DNA of 64,000 nucleotides from Haloarcula halobia (GCF_029338255.1 NZ_CP119787.1:2867631-2931630); one strand, 5' to 3'; shown: positions 43,008-52,202, counted from the stretch's first letter. The notes: a model not told the origin generated them from the sequence alone. Numbers and translations: made by a program.

Positions 43008-44258
43008 TCACCATCCGTCGACGGAGATCGTCAGCCCGGCCGCCCGGAGGCGCTCGACCAGCGGGAGGCCGATGCCCGACGCGGGGGTCAACACGCCTCC
43101 AGCGAGCGGCGAGTCGACCGCCCCGTTCGCCAGACACCGGGCGGCTTCACCGATCAGTACGCCGCTGGTGCCGTAGGCGTCCCGGTTGGCGGCGATGCGC
43201 CCCTCGACGGTGAACACGTCGCCCCCATCGGCCGCCGCGCCGGTCCCCCGGAGCCGGACCTCGAAGCCGCCGCGCTCGATGGCCTGCCGACTCGGACCCT
43301 CGCCCGGGTCCGGGAGCACGTAGCGCTCGAGCTGCCGGCGGAGCGGCCCGACGGACATGATCCCGTCCAGCAGTACCAGCCCGCCGGTGACCGCTCCGGC
43401 GAGGGCGGCCCCCGCGGGGCCGTCGCCGGTGACCATGCTCTCGTGGTAGGCGAAACTCCGACCCCACGGATAGCCACGGAGGGCGTTCGAGCGGTGGACC
43501 ACCTTCTCGTTGACCTTGGCCATGAAAAAGGGCGCCGTCCACGTGCCGGCCTCGCGGTCGTACTGGGGGAGGGCTCCACGGACCGCCGACCGGGGGTCCG
43601 GGTGCCCCTCCGGGACGAGTGCGTGGGGGTCGGCGAGCGCCCCGGCCAGCGACGGGTCGTCCTCCAGGACCTCGTAGAGGTCGACCATGGAGGCCGCCGT
43701 GCCGCCGCTGAAGCCGCCCCCGTCCAGCGCGACGTTGGCACGGACCGTCGAACAGGGGGCACCGGACGTCTCCATCGCGTGGGTCTGGACCAGCAGCGTG
43801 CCGAGGTCGCTGGGCACGGAGTCGAACCCACAGGCGTGGACGATGCGGGTCCCGTCCTCGACGGCGCGCTCGTGGTACCGCTCGACGGTCTCGCGCATCC
43901 ACTGGAGTTCGCCGGTGAGGTCGCAGTAGTCGGTCCCCGCGTCCAGACAGGCCTCGACCATCGGCGTTCCGTACTCGGCGTAGGGCCCGACGGCCGCACA
44001 GACGACGTCGGTCTCCTCGGCGATGGCGGCCAGGCTCTCGCGGTCGGTCGCGTCGCCGACCAGGTACTCGCGGTCCGCGAGCCCCGGGTCGATGTCGGCG
44101 AGGTCCTCGCGGAGCGACTCGAGTTTCGACGGCGACCGCCCGGCGACGGTCCACGAGAGGTCGTCGCCGCCCGCGCGCGCCAGGTGTTCGGCCGCGAGTC
44201 GGCCGGTGAATCCGGTGGCGCCCCAGACCACCACGTCGGAGGAAGTGTGTCTAGACAT
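43008..44258 (-). CDS. Saccharopine dehydrogenase-like / trans-acting enoyl reductase family oxidoreductase
   Basis: The 416-residue protein has an N-terminal Rossmann fold (VVVWGATGFTGRLAAEHLAR), AGRSPSKLESL, VVCAAVGPYAEYGTPMVEAC and GTDYCDLTGE, all characteristic of this family. Later HACGFDSVPSDLG and KVNEKVVHRSNAL follow. Mycobacterial relatives act as trans enoyl reductases in lipid synthesis. In haloarchaea the substrate is unknown, though double-bond reduction of isoprenoids is a fair guess. Confidence 0.85.
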   Translation of the reverse strand: MSRHTSSDVVVWGATGFTGRLAAEHLARAGGDDLSWTVAGRSPSKLESLREDLADIDPGLADREYLVGDATDRESLAAIAEETDVVCAAVGPYAEYGTPMVEACLDAGTDYCDLTGELQWMRETVERYHERAVEDGTRIVHACGFDSVPSDLGTLLVQTHAMETSGAPCSTVRANVALDGGGFSGGTAASMVDLYEVLEDDPSLAGALADPHALVPEGHPDPRSAVRGALPQYDREAGTWTAPFFMAKVNEKVVHRSNALRGYPWGRSFAYHESMVTGDGPAGAALAGAVTGGLVLLDGIMSVGPLRRQLERYVLPDPGEGPSRQAIERGGFEVRLRGTGAAADGGDVFTVEGRIAANRDAYGTSGVLIGEAARCLANGAVDSPLAGGVLTPASGIGLPLVERLRAAGLTISVDGW

Positions 44259-44386
44259 CGAGGGTCGTGTGCCGTGTCGGCCCGGAGCGGGGTAAGCGTT
44301 GGTCCGGAGTGCGTCGCGGCGCTGGAGGGCATCCCGAACCCGTCGCCGGAATCGAGGTCCCGGAACGCCCAGCGCGGCCGACCGGC

Positions 44387-47215
44387 TTACCGGACCACGA
44401 CGACGGCGCGCTCGGTCTCGGTCATCTCGCCCTCGCCGGAGTACGTGCGCGATTCCTCGACGGCGAACATCTCGTCGTCGAGTTCGAACTCCCCGCCGGC
44501 GACGACGAGCGTGTCGCCGGCTATCTCGTAGTCGCCCGCCTCGATGGCGGCGTCGATGTCGCCCACGTCACTGCCGAACTCGGGGCCGACGATGGAGTAG
44601 TCGAGGTCGATGTCGCTGATCTCGGTGGTGATGTCCGGGGCGTCCTCGAAGACGTCCAGCGTCGCGACGTGCATCGCCTCGGCGATGGCTTGCTCGAAGC
44701 CCGCGACGTGGCCGTAGACCTCGACGTGCTCTACGTCCGCGTTCAGCGGGAGGCCGTGCTCGGTCTTGTACCGGCGCAGTGCGGAGACGACCTCCATCGC
44801 GGTCTCGCCGGCCTCCAGGTCGGCCTCGTAGCCACCCGGCGTCGGCCAGTCGGTGGTGTGGACCGAGCCCTCCTCGTGGTAGATCTGCACCCACAGTTCC
44901 TCGGTGACGTGCGGGAGGAACGGGGCGAACAGTTTGAGGAAGGTCCGGTGGGCGTGGACCAGCGTGTACTCGGTCGAGGCGTCGCTATCTCGCGGTCCCC
45001 GACCGCTCGATTGCTCCGAGGCGCTCCGCGCCTCGCTCCCGCCGGCCAGGCGCTGCTTGGCGATCTCGAGGTAGTCGTCGCAGTAGGTGTTCCAGAAGAA
45101 CGACCGCAGTTCGTTGCGGGCCTTCGAGAAGGCGTAGTCCTCGAACTTCGCCGTCACGGAGTCGACCGTCTCGTCGAGTTCCGCCAGCAGCCAGCGGTCG
45201 ACCGCCGAGAGGTCGTCGGGTTCGGCCGGCACCTCGGCGGGGGTCAGCTGGTCGACCAGCCGCGAGGCGTTCCAGAGCTTCTGGAGCAGGCGCTCGCCGG
45301 CCTCCAGGTCGCCCTCCTTGTACGGGAAGTCGTCGCCGATGGAGGTCCCGGCGGCCCAGTAGCGGGCGGCGTCGACCGGGAACTCCTCGAGCACCTCGCT
45401 GGGCGGGATGACGTTGCCCTTCGACTTGGACATCGCCTCGCGGTTCTCGTCGAGGACCATCCCGTTTATCATCACGTTCTCGAACGGGACCTCGCCGGTG
45501 TGCTCGTAGCACTTGACGACGGTGTGGAACAGCCAGAAGGAGATGATGTCGTGGCCCTGCGGGCGCAGGTCGAACGGGTAGAGTTCGGGCATCGACATCT
45601 CGAACTCGCCGGCCTCGACGCCCACCAGATCGGCTGTCTCGGCCGACCCGTCGGCGTCCACCGAGTCGGCTGTCTCGGCCGACCCGTCGGCGTCCACCGG
45701 GTCGGCTGTCTCGGCCGACCCGTCGGCGTGCCAATCCCAGCCAGCGTTGACCAGCGGCGTCAGCGACGAGGTGGCCCACGTGTCGAAGACGTCCTCCTCG
45801 GGCGTGAACTCGGCGTGGCCGCACTCGGGACAGGCGTCGACCGGCGGGTCGTCAGAGAGCGGGTCGGCGGGCAGCTGCTCGGGTTCGGCGAGGACGGGGT
45901 CGCCGCAGTCCTCGCAGTACCAGACCGGGATAGGGATGCCCGAGTCGCGCTGGCGAGAGATACACCAGTCCCACTCCAGGCCCTCGATCCAGTGCTGGTA
46001 GCGCGAGTACATCTTCTCGGGGAACCAGTCCATCTCGCGGCCGGCCTCGAGGTATTCCGCCTTCTTGTCGAGCAGTTTGATGTACCACTGCTCGGTGACG
46101 AGGTACTCGACCTCGACGCCGCAGCGCTCGTGAACCTGCACCGTGTGCTCGTGGTCGCGTGACTCGAGCAGGTACCCCCCGTCGTCTAAGTCCTCGATGA
46201 TGGCCGCGCGGGCCTCGGTGGTGTGCATCCCCTCGTAGTCGCCGGCCAGGTCGGTCATCGTCGCCGACTCGTCGATAGCCAGGCGCAGGTCCAGGTCGTG
46301 GGCCTGGTACCACTCGATGTCGTTCTGGTCGCCGAAGGTACAGCACATGACGATGCCGCTGCCGGTCTCCATGTCGACGCGCTCGTCGGCGATGATAGGG
46401 ACCTCCTGGCCGAACAGGGGGACCCTCGCGGTGCCCCCGACGAGGTGCTGGTTCTCGTCGTCGTCGGGGTGGACGAACACCGAGACGCAGGCCGGCAGGA
46501 GTTCCGGGCGCGTCGTCGAGATGGTAAAGGTCTCGTCCTCGACCGGCCCATCGCCGTCCTCGACGAGGTCGAAGGCGATGTCGTTGAACTTGGTGTGCTT
46601 GTCCTCGTCTTCCTGTTCGACCTGCGAGATGGCCGTCTCGCAGTCGGGACACCAGATGGTCGGCGCGCGCTGGCGGTACTCCCGGCCCTGCTCGTAGAGG
46701 TCGAGGAAGGAGAGCTGGGAGATGCGCTGGACGCGCGGCTCGATGGTCTTGTAGGTGTTGTCCCAGTCGACCGAGATGGCCAGCGACTGGACGTCCTCGG
46801 TGAACTCCTCCTCGTACTCGGCACAGACCTCGCGGCACTTCTCCTGGAACTCCCGGCGCGGGTAGTCCTGGTGGCGGATGTCGAGTTCGCGCTCGGTCAG
46901 GCGCTCTGAGGCGATGCCGTTGTCGTCGTAGCCGAAGGGGAAGTAGACCGTGTCGTCGGCCATCCGGTGGTAACGGGCCACGAAGTCCTGCAGCGTGAAC
47001 TGGTAGAGGTGGCCCATGTGGAGGTTCCCCGACACGGTGGGCGGCGGCGTGTCGATGGTAAAGCGGGTGTCGGCGTCCCCGTCGTAGGCGTACGTGTCTG
47101 CGTTGACCCAGTGGTCCTGCCACTTGGGTTCGACCTCGCTGGGGTCGTACTCCCCGTCGAGGGCGTGCTGGTCGGCGGTCGATTCCTCCGTCGGTGGGTC
47201 CTGTGTGTCACTCAT
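44387..47215 (-). CDS. valS: Valyl-tRNA synthetase
   Basis: ValS charges tRNA-Val. It has 942 residues and is class I, with the HIGH-type motif as HMGH (GNLHMGHLYQF) and KMSKS-type AMSKSKGN. Zinc-type Cys pairs are present (WCPDCETAI, WYCEDCGDP, DACPECGHA). Two odd inserts are present: a 12-residue unit (DADGSAETAD plus 2) repeated nearly three times at nt 45630-45729, and a Ser/Arg/Glu insert over a small palindrome at 45018-45034. The C-terminal anticodon domain is complete. ATG 47215 (MSDTQDPP) begins a short acidic tail before the core. Confidence 0.96.
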   Translation of the reverse strand: MSDTQDPPTEESTADQHALDGEYDPSEVEPKWQDHWVNADTYAYDGDADTRFTIDTPPPTVSGNLHMGHLYQFTLQDFVARYHRMADDTVYFPFGYDDNGIASERLTERELDIRHQDYPRREFQEKCREVCAEYEEEFTEDVQSLAISVDWDNTYKTIEPRVQRISQLSFLDLYEQGREYRQRAPTIWCPDCETAISQVEQEDEDKHTKFNDIAFDLVEDGDGPVEDETFTISTTRPELLPACVSVFVHPDDDENQHLVGGTARVPLFGQEVPIIADERVDMETGSGIVMCCTFGDQNDIEWYQAHDLDLRLAIDESATMTDLAGDYEGMHTTEARAAIIEDLDDGGYLLESRDHEHTVQVHERCGVEVEYLVTEQWYIKLLDKKAEYLEAGREMDWFPEKMYSRYQHWIEGLEWDWCISRQRDSGIPIPVWYCEDCGDPVLAEPEQLPADPLSDDPPVDACPECGHAEFTPEEDVFDTWATSSLTPLVNAGWDWHADGSAETADPVDADGSAETADSVDADGSAETADLVGVEAGEFEMSMPELYPFDLRPQGHDIISFWLFHTVVKCYEHTGEVPFENVMINGMVLDENREAMSKSKGNVIPPSEVLEEFPVDAARYWAAGTSIGDDFPYKEGDLEAGERLLQKLWNASRLVDQLTPAEVPAEPDDLSAVDRWLLAELDETVDSVTAKFEDYAFSKARNELRSFFWNTYCDDYLEIAKQRLAGGSEARSASEQSSGRGPRDSDASTEYTLVHAHRTFLKLFAPFLPHVTEELWVQIYHEEGSVHTTDWPTPGGYEADLEAGETAMEVVSALRRYKTEHGLPLNADVEHVEVYGHVAGFEQAIAEAMHVATLDVFEDAPDITTEISDIDLDYSIVGPEFGSDVGDIDAAIEAGDYEIAGDTLVVAGGEFELDDEMFAVEESRTYSGEGEMTETERAVVVVR
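45018..45034. repeat. Intragenic palindrome inside valS
   Basis: GAGGCGC and GCGCCTC form 7-bp arms around 3 nt. The surrounding sequence encodes a low-complexity Ser/Glu/Arg insert (SEARSASEQSSGRG) unlike the acidic valS context, so it may be an inserted small repeat. Confidence 0.5.
45630..45729 (-). repeat. 36-bp tandem repeat in valS (2.8 copies)
   Basis: Copies begin at 45630, 45666 and 45702, nearly identical, and each encodes 12 residues (DADGSAETAD plus two). They lie in a loop before the FDLRPQGHDII segment of the catalytic core. They keep frame, and near-identity of the DNA suggests recent expansion. Confidence 0.85.
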
Positions 47216-47446
47216 ATCTGAAGGCTGCGTGGGTGGTCGAAAACGGTGCGGGCGTCGAGCGGGTGGTGTTAGTGGGGCGAGGGGGCCCCTACTACTGGTA
47301 CGAGAACGGGCGGCGCGGGTACTCGACGCGGCATCTACCCCTAGATGGGCCAACCGGGGGCTAAACGACTTCGGTTTCTGAACGAGCACGGCGGACCCGG
47401 GGCTACGGGGTAGGGTGAAGTGCGTCGATAAAAAAGTGAGCGCGGT
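47216..47446. other. Intergenic region upstream of valS
   Basis: The stretch is GC-rich with no convincing gene. It presumably contains the valS promoter and leader. Confidence 0.35.
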
Positions 47447-48910
47447 TCAGTACTGTCGCCGTCGGCCGACGATGGCCAGCCCGACTGCCAGCATACTCAG
47501 CCCGAGGTTCAGCAGCGGCGAGAACTCGCCGAGAGATGCCAAGGGTCCGGACGGCTGTGGGATACTGAGCGTCAGCGTCCCGGTCTCACCACCGGCGAAG
47601 GTCCCGTTCGCGACGGCGTACAGCTCCTGCTCGTCGACTTCGTCGTAGTCGAACGGACCCGGGAGGATGAACACCGCGAGGTGGAGGTCTCGCTCCGGGG
47701 CCCCCTCCGCGACAGTGAACTCGACGCTGACCTGCGTCGGGGCGTCGGCGTCGTCGAACGTGAACGACCGCCCCTCGATGGTGACGTTCTTCAGCTGGCC
47801 CGACCGCTCCTGGCGCAACACCGACGGGTTCTGGGTCACGCCGTCGTCGGAGTTGCCCAGCGCCGCCATCAGGTCCAGCCCGTTCGTCGCGTAATACGGC
47901 GGATCCGGCGGCCGGTCGCCCGGACCGAAGTCGACCTGCCAGTAGACCGTCTCCGAGTCGGGTGACTCGGTCGTAGTCGTGGTCTGCGTCTCAGTTTCCG
48001 TCTCCGTTTCCGTCTCGGTCTCGGTTTCTGTCTCAGTTTCAGTCTCGGTCTCGGTCTCGGTTTCTGTCTCAGTTTCAGTCTCGGTTTCAGTCTCGGTCTC
48101 CGTCTCCGTCTCAGTCTCGGTCTCGGTTTCTGTCTCAGTTTCAGTCTCGGTCTCGGTCTCGGTTTCTGTCTCAGTTTCAGTCTCGGTTTCAGTCTCGGTC
48201 TCCGTCTCCGTCTCAGTCTCGGTCTCGGTCTCGGTTTCCGTTTCTGTCTCGGTTTCAGTCTCGGTCTCCGTCTCCGTCTCAGTCTCGGTCTCGGTCTCGG
48301 TTTCCGTCTCGGTCTCGGTTTCCGTCTCGGTCTCCGTCTCCGTCTCCGTTTCTGTCTCGGTTTCAGTCTCCGTTTCTGTCTCGGTTTCAGTCTCGGTCTC
48401 GGTCTCAGTCGGTTTCGTACAGAACGCGAGGAAGCTGATACCCCTCTCCGTGGTGACTGTCCCGGACGTCGTTGCGGGGTCGTTCTCGATGACCTGCTCG
48501 GCCTGGTTACCCCCGCCAGCCTGGACCACGACGACGTCGACAGGTACCGTGGATTCCCACTCCACTTTGGTCGGGCCCTCTGCGGGTTCGTTGTCGGAGT
48601 ACGTCTGGACGTCGAAAGTCACCACGTCGTCGCCCCGGTCGAGGACGAAGTCGTAGCTGCCGTCGACCGCTGTCCACTCGTACTTCGCGAGGAGTTCTTC
48701 CTCCGGGAGACACGGCGAGCTGGGGCTCCGGTCTTCGGAACCGACCTGATTCGACGGTTCGGCGAGGTCGGAGTCGACCTGATTCGACGGTTCGGAGAGT
48801 CCACTCACTCCGAGACCACCGCCGATAGTGGCCGAACCGACGACGAGAAGTATAGCCGCGAAGCCGATCGCGACCGTCGCGAGGTCGACGGCGCCCGAAT
48901 CGCGGCTCAT
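47447..48910 (-). CDS. Surface protein with 70 Thr-Glu dipeptide repeats
   Basis: The protein has 487 residues. A hydrophobic segment (about 12-35) follows DSGAVDLATVAIGFAAILLV. A folded domain with paired Cys spans about 55-165. Residues 168-307 are an unbroken run of 70 Thr-Glu pairs, then a Thr-rich TQTTTTTESP. A second beta-rich domain (about 320-460) precedes a C-terminal membrane segment (LNLGLSMLAVGLAIV) with basic tail RRRQY. This looks like an anchored surface protein whose Thr-rich stalk may be O-glycosylated; that last point is inference. The family was not recognised. Confidence 0.8.
   Translation of the reverse strand: MSRDSGAVDLATVAIGFAAILLVVGSATIGGGLGVSGLSEPSNQVDSDLAEPSNQVGSEDRSPSSPCLPEEELLAKYEWTAVDGSYDFVLDRGDDVVTFDVQTYSDNEPAEGPTKVEWESTVPVDVVVVQAGGGNQAEQVIENDPATTSGTVTTERGISFLAFCTKPTETETETETETETETETETETETETETETETETETETETETETETETETETETETETETETETETETETETETETETETETETETETETETETETETETETETETETETETETETETETETETETETETETETETETETETQTTTTTESPDSETVYWQVDFGPGDRPPDPPYYATNGLDLMAALGNSDDGVTQNPSVLRQERSGQLKNVTIEGRSFTFDDADAPTQVSVEFTVAEGAPERDLHLAVFILPGPFDYDEVDEQELYAVANGTFAGGETGTLTLSIPQPSGPLASLGEFSPLLNLGLSMLAVGLAIVGRRRQY
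47990..48409 (-). repeat. Hexanucleotide repeat encoding (Thr-Glu)70
   Basis: 420 bp are built of 6-bp units that all encode Thr-Glu but vary at the third positions of both codons. A 102-bp block (17 units) starting at 48019 recurs almost exactly from 48121, showing segmental duplication on top of unit repeats. Confidence 0.95.
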
Positions 48911-49165
48911 CTGTTCCCCCCTCCCGGACGGCGTGCGTCCGGACCTGCATGTGGAACTAGCACAGGGTGTGAACTGTCACCAGAGTGGTTTTGTAAATAT
49001 CAAATTTCGACGATAGTGTCCCTGTACCGTACTGGGCGAGACAGCGCCTGTGTACCCCGGACGAGGAGGGGACCTGCACGTGGCTGCCGAACGGATAGGT
49101 TACGCCGGTAACAACGTGTTACGATACCGTTCCCCGTGGGACTCGCGGCCGAGAACGCCCGTCCG
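48911..49165. other. Intergenic region
   Basis: No gene is supported. The A/T-rich AAATATCAAATTT near 48996 could be a promoter for the surface-protein gene on the minus strand. Confidence 0.35.
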
Positions 49166-50080
49166 CTACAGCAGGTCGTGGTCGCGCTCGTCGGCCGAGT
49201 GCGCGCGGACCCACAGCTCGCCGATCCGCGAGAGGCGCGTCCGGTACGATTTCCCGTGTTCCTCCTGCTCGATGTAGCCCTTGCCGCCGGGCCCCAGGCG
49301 GTCGACGTTGTAGATGACCTTCGAGCGGAAGGAATCGGTGTACTCCTCGCCGAGGTCCCGGGCGAGTTGCTGGGCGAGTTCGGAGACGGACTCGAACTCG
49401 TCGTGCTCGCCGAGGGTGAAGAGGATGACCTCCTCGAAGGGCTTGACGTTCGAGAAGGAGGCGACGGGGAGTTCGACGATGTGCGAGTCGTCTATCTCCT
49501 TGGCGCCGATGGTGGTACCGCGCTCGTCGAACTCCGCCAGCAGGTCCCGGGCAGTCTCGAGGCGGTCGGTGGCGCGGTCCGCGACGTCGCTGTCACCGGA
49601 CTCCCGGAGGTCCTCCAGCAGGTCGATCTGCTTGTGGAGTTCCTCGGCGAGTTCCGTCTCAAGGTACTTCTCGGGGACCGTGTAGTAGGTGTGGATGCGG
49701 TCGCGGTCCCCCTCGCGCTCGACCATGATGGAGTGGGCGGCCGTCGCGAAGGCAAAGGAGACCGTGCGGGGCATCGCCGAGACGTTGACCCAGACCTCGC
49801 TGCCGGCGTCGAGTTCGGCGTTGATGAGTTCGAACGCCTGCTCGAAGGCGTCGTCGTAGTCGTACACGTCCGAGATGACGAACCGCTCGGTCTCGGCGCC
49901 AAGCAGGTTCCGGAAGTCCTGCTCCAGTTTCTCGGCGAGGTTGCGCGAGTACTCGACGTTGGCCTCGGACCCGACCGCCCCCTCGAGTAAGATGACGCGG
50001 TCGACGCCGAGGCGCTCGCGGACCAGCGGCGCGATGAGCCGGTCGTAGTCGAAGCCGACCGGGACGATGTGGGTCTGCAT
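49166..50080 (-). CDS. HFX_2341/DUF6293-type transcriptional regulator
   Basis: The protein has 304 residues. The N-terminal ~150 residues (MQTHIVPVGFDYDRLIAPLV, then VWVNVSAMPRTVSFAFATAA) resemble a Rossmann-like CARF-type sensor domain. The C-terminal ~90 (FEEVILFTLGEHDEFESVSE, then LGPGGKGYIEQEEHGKSYRT) form a winged helix. This matches the haloarchaeal HFX_2341 regulator family (DUF6293). No CRISPR or effector gene is nearby. Ligand and targets are unknown. Confidence 0.8.
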   Translation of the reverse strand: MQTHIVPVGFDYDRLIAPLVRERLGVDRVILLEGAVGSEANVEYSRNLAEKLEQDFRNLLGAETERFVISDVYDYDDAFEQAFELINAELDAGSEVWVNVSAMPRTVSFAFATAAHSIMVEREGDRDRIHTYYTVPEKYLETELAEELHKQIDLLEDLRESGDSDVADRATDRLETARDLLAEFDERGTTIGAKEIDDSHIVELPVASFSNVKPFEEVILFTLGEHDEFESVSELAQQLARDLGEEYTDSFRSKVIYNVDRLGPGGKGYIEQEEHGKSYRTRLSRIGELWVRAHSADERDHDLL

Positions 50081-50139
50081 ACTACCACAGCGGCTCGCCG
50101 GCTATAAAAACCGTCAGACTCCGGTCCGCCACCAGCAGC

Positions 50140-50586
50140 TCACTCACACGAGTCGTGGACGATGTCGCCCTGGGCGTTGGGGCTGCGACGCTGGCCCGGG
50201 ACGATGGGCTCGCCACAGAACGCACAGGTCAGCTGACCCCGCTGGGTCGCCGTCTCGCCGTCGCCACCGACGGCGACTGTCACCGTCTCCGTGTCGTCGG
50301 TCGCGGTCTCGTCGATGCTCGCAGTGTCGCTGTCTGCCACTAGGTCGCTCCTGTCCTCGATGTCGATGTCGGCGATGCCCTCGGCCGTGTCGATACCGAG
50401 CCGTGCGTTGGCCGGACAGTGCTTCGTGACGGCGGTGAAGCCCGCGACGAGCGCGCCGCCGGCGACGAGGAGGGCGCGCTTTCGCTTCCCGCTCCGGAAC
50501 GCTCGAACCGCAGCGACGGTGAGGAGGGCCGCGAGCGCGGCGCGGGCCCGGCGGTCGTTTCCACCGACGTTCTCTGGAAGTTCCAT
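50140..50586 (-). CDS. YgaP-like membrane protein (DUF2892) with C-terminal zinc finger
   Basis: The 148-residue protein starts MELPENVGGNDRRARAALAA, a DUF2892-like region with two hydrophobic stretches (about 14-28, 38-52) around a basic loop (RSGKRKR). An acidic Thr/Asp-rich linker (about 72-112) leads to CAFCGEPIVPGQRRSP ending in IVHDSCE, a likely zinc-binding finger. The combination of membrane anchor and finger is notable. The function is unknown. Confidence 0.72.
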   Translation of the reverse strand: MELPENVGGNDRRARAALAALLTVAAVRAFRSGKRKRALLVAGGALVAGFTAVTKHCPANARLGIDTAEGIADIDIEDRSDLVADSDTASIDETATDDTETVTVAVGGDGETATQRGQLTCAFCGEPIVPGQRRSPNAQGDIVHDSCE

Positions 50587-50671
50587 ACACCCCGGTAGGG
50601 CCCGGACGGTCTTGTATATTCACCTCCCGGCGAGGTCAGATACCGGCGCCCGGACGCGGTCGACGGCGCGG

Positions 50672-52201
50672 TCAGTCGGCCTCGACGCCGTCGACGCGGT
50701 AGACGCTGCGGTTCTCGTCGGGGGCCGCGGTGGTGACGAGCGAGACGCCGACGGTCAGCAGGAGGCCCAGCAGGATACCGACGACGCCGGGCGTCCAGCC
50801 CATGTAGGTGCCCGGAAGCGCCACCGAGAGACCGGCCAGTCCGGCGAGCGTCTCGACGACGGGGAAGACGTGCAGGACGTAGAACGCCTGCGTGCCCACG
50901 ACACCGGCGTACATGCCGTAGCGGGTCGTCCCATCCCAGTACAGCGCCAGCGCGACGGGGACGGTGAGCTGCGCGAACCCGCTGAATGCGGTGTCGCCGA
51001 TCTGGACGAGCGTCCCGGGCGAGTAGAGGCTGGCGACGAACGAGAGCGTCGCGAAGACGACGACGCCCACGCGGGCGATCAGCGCCTCGCGGGCGTCGTC
51101 GGCGTCGCTGGAGCCGGATCCGAGGGCGCGCTTCAGCGGCCGGTAGACGTCCCGGGTGAGGTACGACGACCCGGACAGCAGCATGGAGTCACTGGAGGAC
51201 ATCATCGCGGCCATCGCGCCGGCGATGACCAGCGCGGCGAACCAGGTCGGCGCGAACTCGCCCAGCAGGACCGGGACGACGTTGCTCCCCTGTGGGACCT
51301 CGACGCCGAGGCCGACGGCCCACGCACCAAGCATGAACGCGGGGACAAAGAGGAGGAGCACGAGCACCGGCCACAGGGCGAAGGTCCGCTTGAGGACCGT
51401 CTTGGAGCCGGCGGCGAAGAACCGCTGGTTTATCTGTGGGAACATCGTCACGCCGAAGGCGATGCTCACGGCGCTGGAGATGATGAACTGCGGCGTGTAG
51501 AGCCCGCCGCCCAGCGCGAGGAACTCGCCGTTGGCCGCACCCATCTGTTCGGTGGCGACGCCGGCGCCACCGATGTCGGTCAGCAGCCACGCGACGGCGA
51601 GCCACACGAGCGAGAGCATGAACAGGCCCTGAATAGTGTCGGTCCAGGCCACGCCGCGCATCCCGGAGACGGCGACGTAGGCGATCATGAAGAGCGTGAT
51701 GCCGCCAGCGCCGACCCAGAACGGCACCGCGCCCTCGGTCAGACCGACGATGGCCTGGCCCGCGCCCTTCTGCTGGAGCATCACGTAGGGAAACAGCCAC
51801 ACGAGGCTGACACCGGCCACGAGCACGCGCAGCGGCGTCGAGCCGAAGCGGTCGCCGAGCATCTCGCCCAGCGTGACGTAACCGTGGCGTTTGCCGACGA
51901 GCCACTGCTTGTAGCCGATGACGTACCACAGGACGGCGAAGATGATGCCGTCCATCAGACCCATCACCAGGATCCACTCGGGGCCGGCGGCAAAGGCGAG
52001 GTTCGGGCCGCCGAAGAACGTGAACGCCGACAGGAGCGTTGCGAACGTGGTAAACAGGAGGACGACCGTGCCAAGCGTCCGGCTCGCGAGGTAGTAGTCC
52101 TCGGCGCTGCGGTCGGTCAGCCGGTAGGCGACGACGCCGACGGCGAGCGCGACCAGCATGTACGCGCCGACGATGCCAAGCTGGAGGGCGGTCTCGGCCA
52201 T
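50672..52201 (-). CDS. Sodium:solute symporter
   Basis: The 509-residue transporter has about 13 membrane segments. SSF landmarks are YYLASRTLG, FATLLSAFTFFGGPNLAF, YKQWLVGKRHGYVTLGEMLG and MAAMMSSSDSMLLSGSSYLT. The solute is unknown (members carry carboxylates, sugars or amino acids). ATG 52201 is one base after the end of the DUF3311 gene upstream on the same strand, so the two are an operon. Confidence 0.92.
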   Translation of the reverse strand: MAETALQLGIVGAYMLVALAVGVVAYRLTDRSAEDYYLASRTLGTVVLLFTTFATLLSAFTFFGGPNLAFAAGPEWILVMGLMDGIIFAVLWYVIGYKQWLVGKRHGYVTLGEMLGDRFGSTPLRVLVAGVSLVWLFPYVMLQQKGAGQAIVGLTEGAVPFWVGAGGITLFMIAYVAVSGMRGVAWTDTIQGLFMLSLVWLAVAWLLTDIGGAGVATEQMGAANGEFLALGGGLYTPQFIISSAVSIAFGVTMFPQINQRFFAAGSKTVLKRTFALWPVLVLLLFVPAFMLGAWAVGLGVEVPQGSNVVPVLLGEFAPTWFAALVIAGAMAAMMSSSDSMLLSGSSYLTRDVYRPLKRALGSGSSDADDAREALIARVGVVVFATLSFVASLYSPGTLVQIGDTAFSGFAQLTVPVALALYWDGTTRYGMYAGVVGTQAFYVLHVFPVVETLAGLAGLSVALPGTYMGWTPGVVGILLGLLLTVGVSLVTTAAPDENRSVYRVDGVEAD

Positions 52202-52202
52202 C

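Noticed and set aside
47990-48409. CRISPR array or intergenic satellite
   Set aside because: Units are 6 bp without spacers, remain in one coding frame and all encode Thr-Glu.
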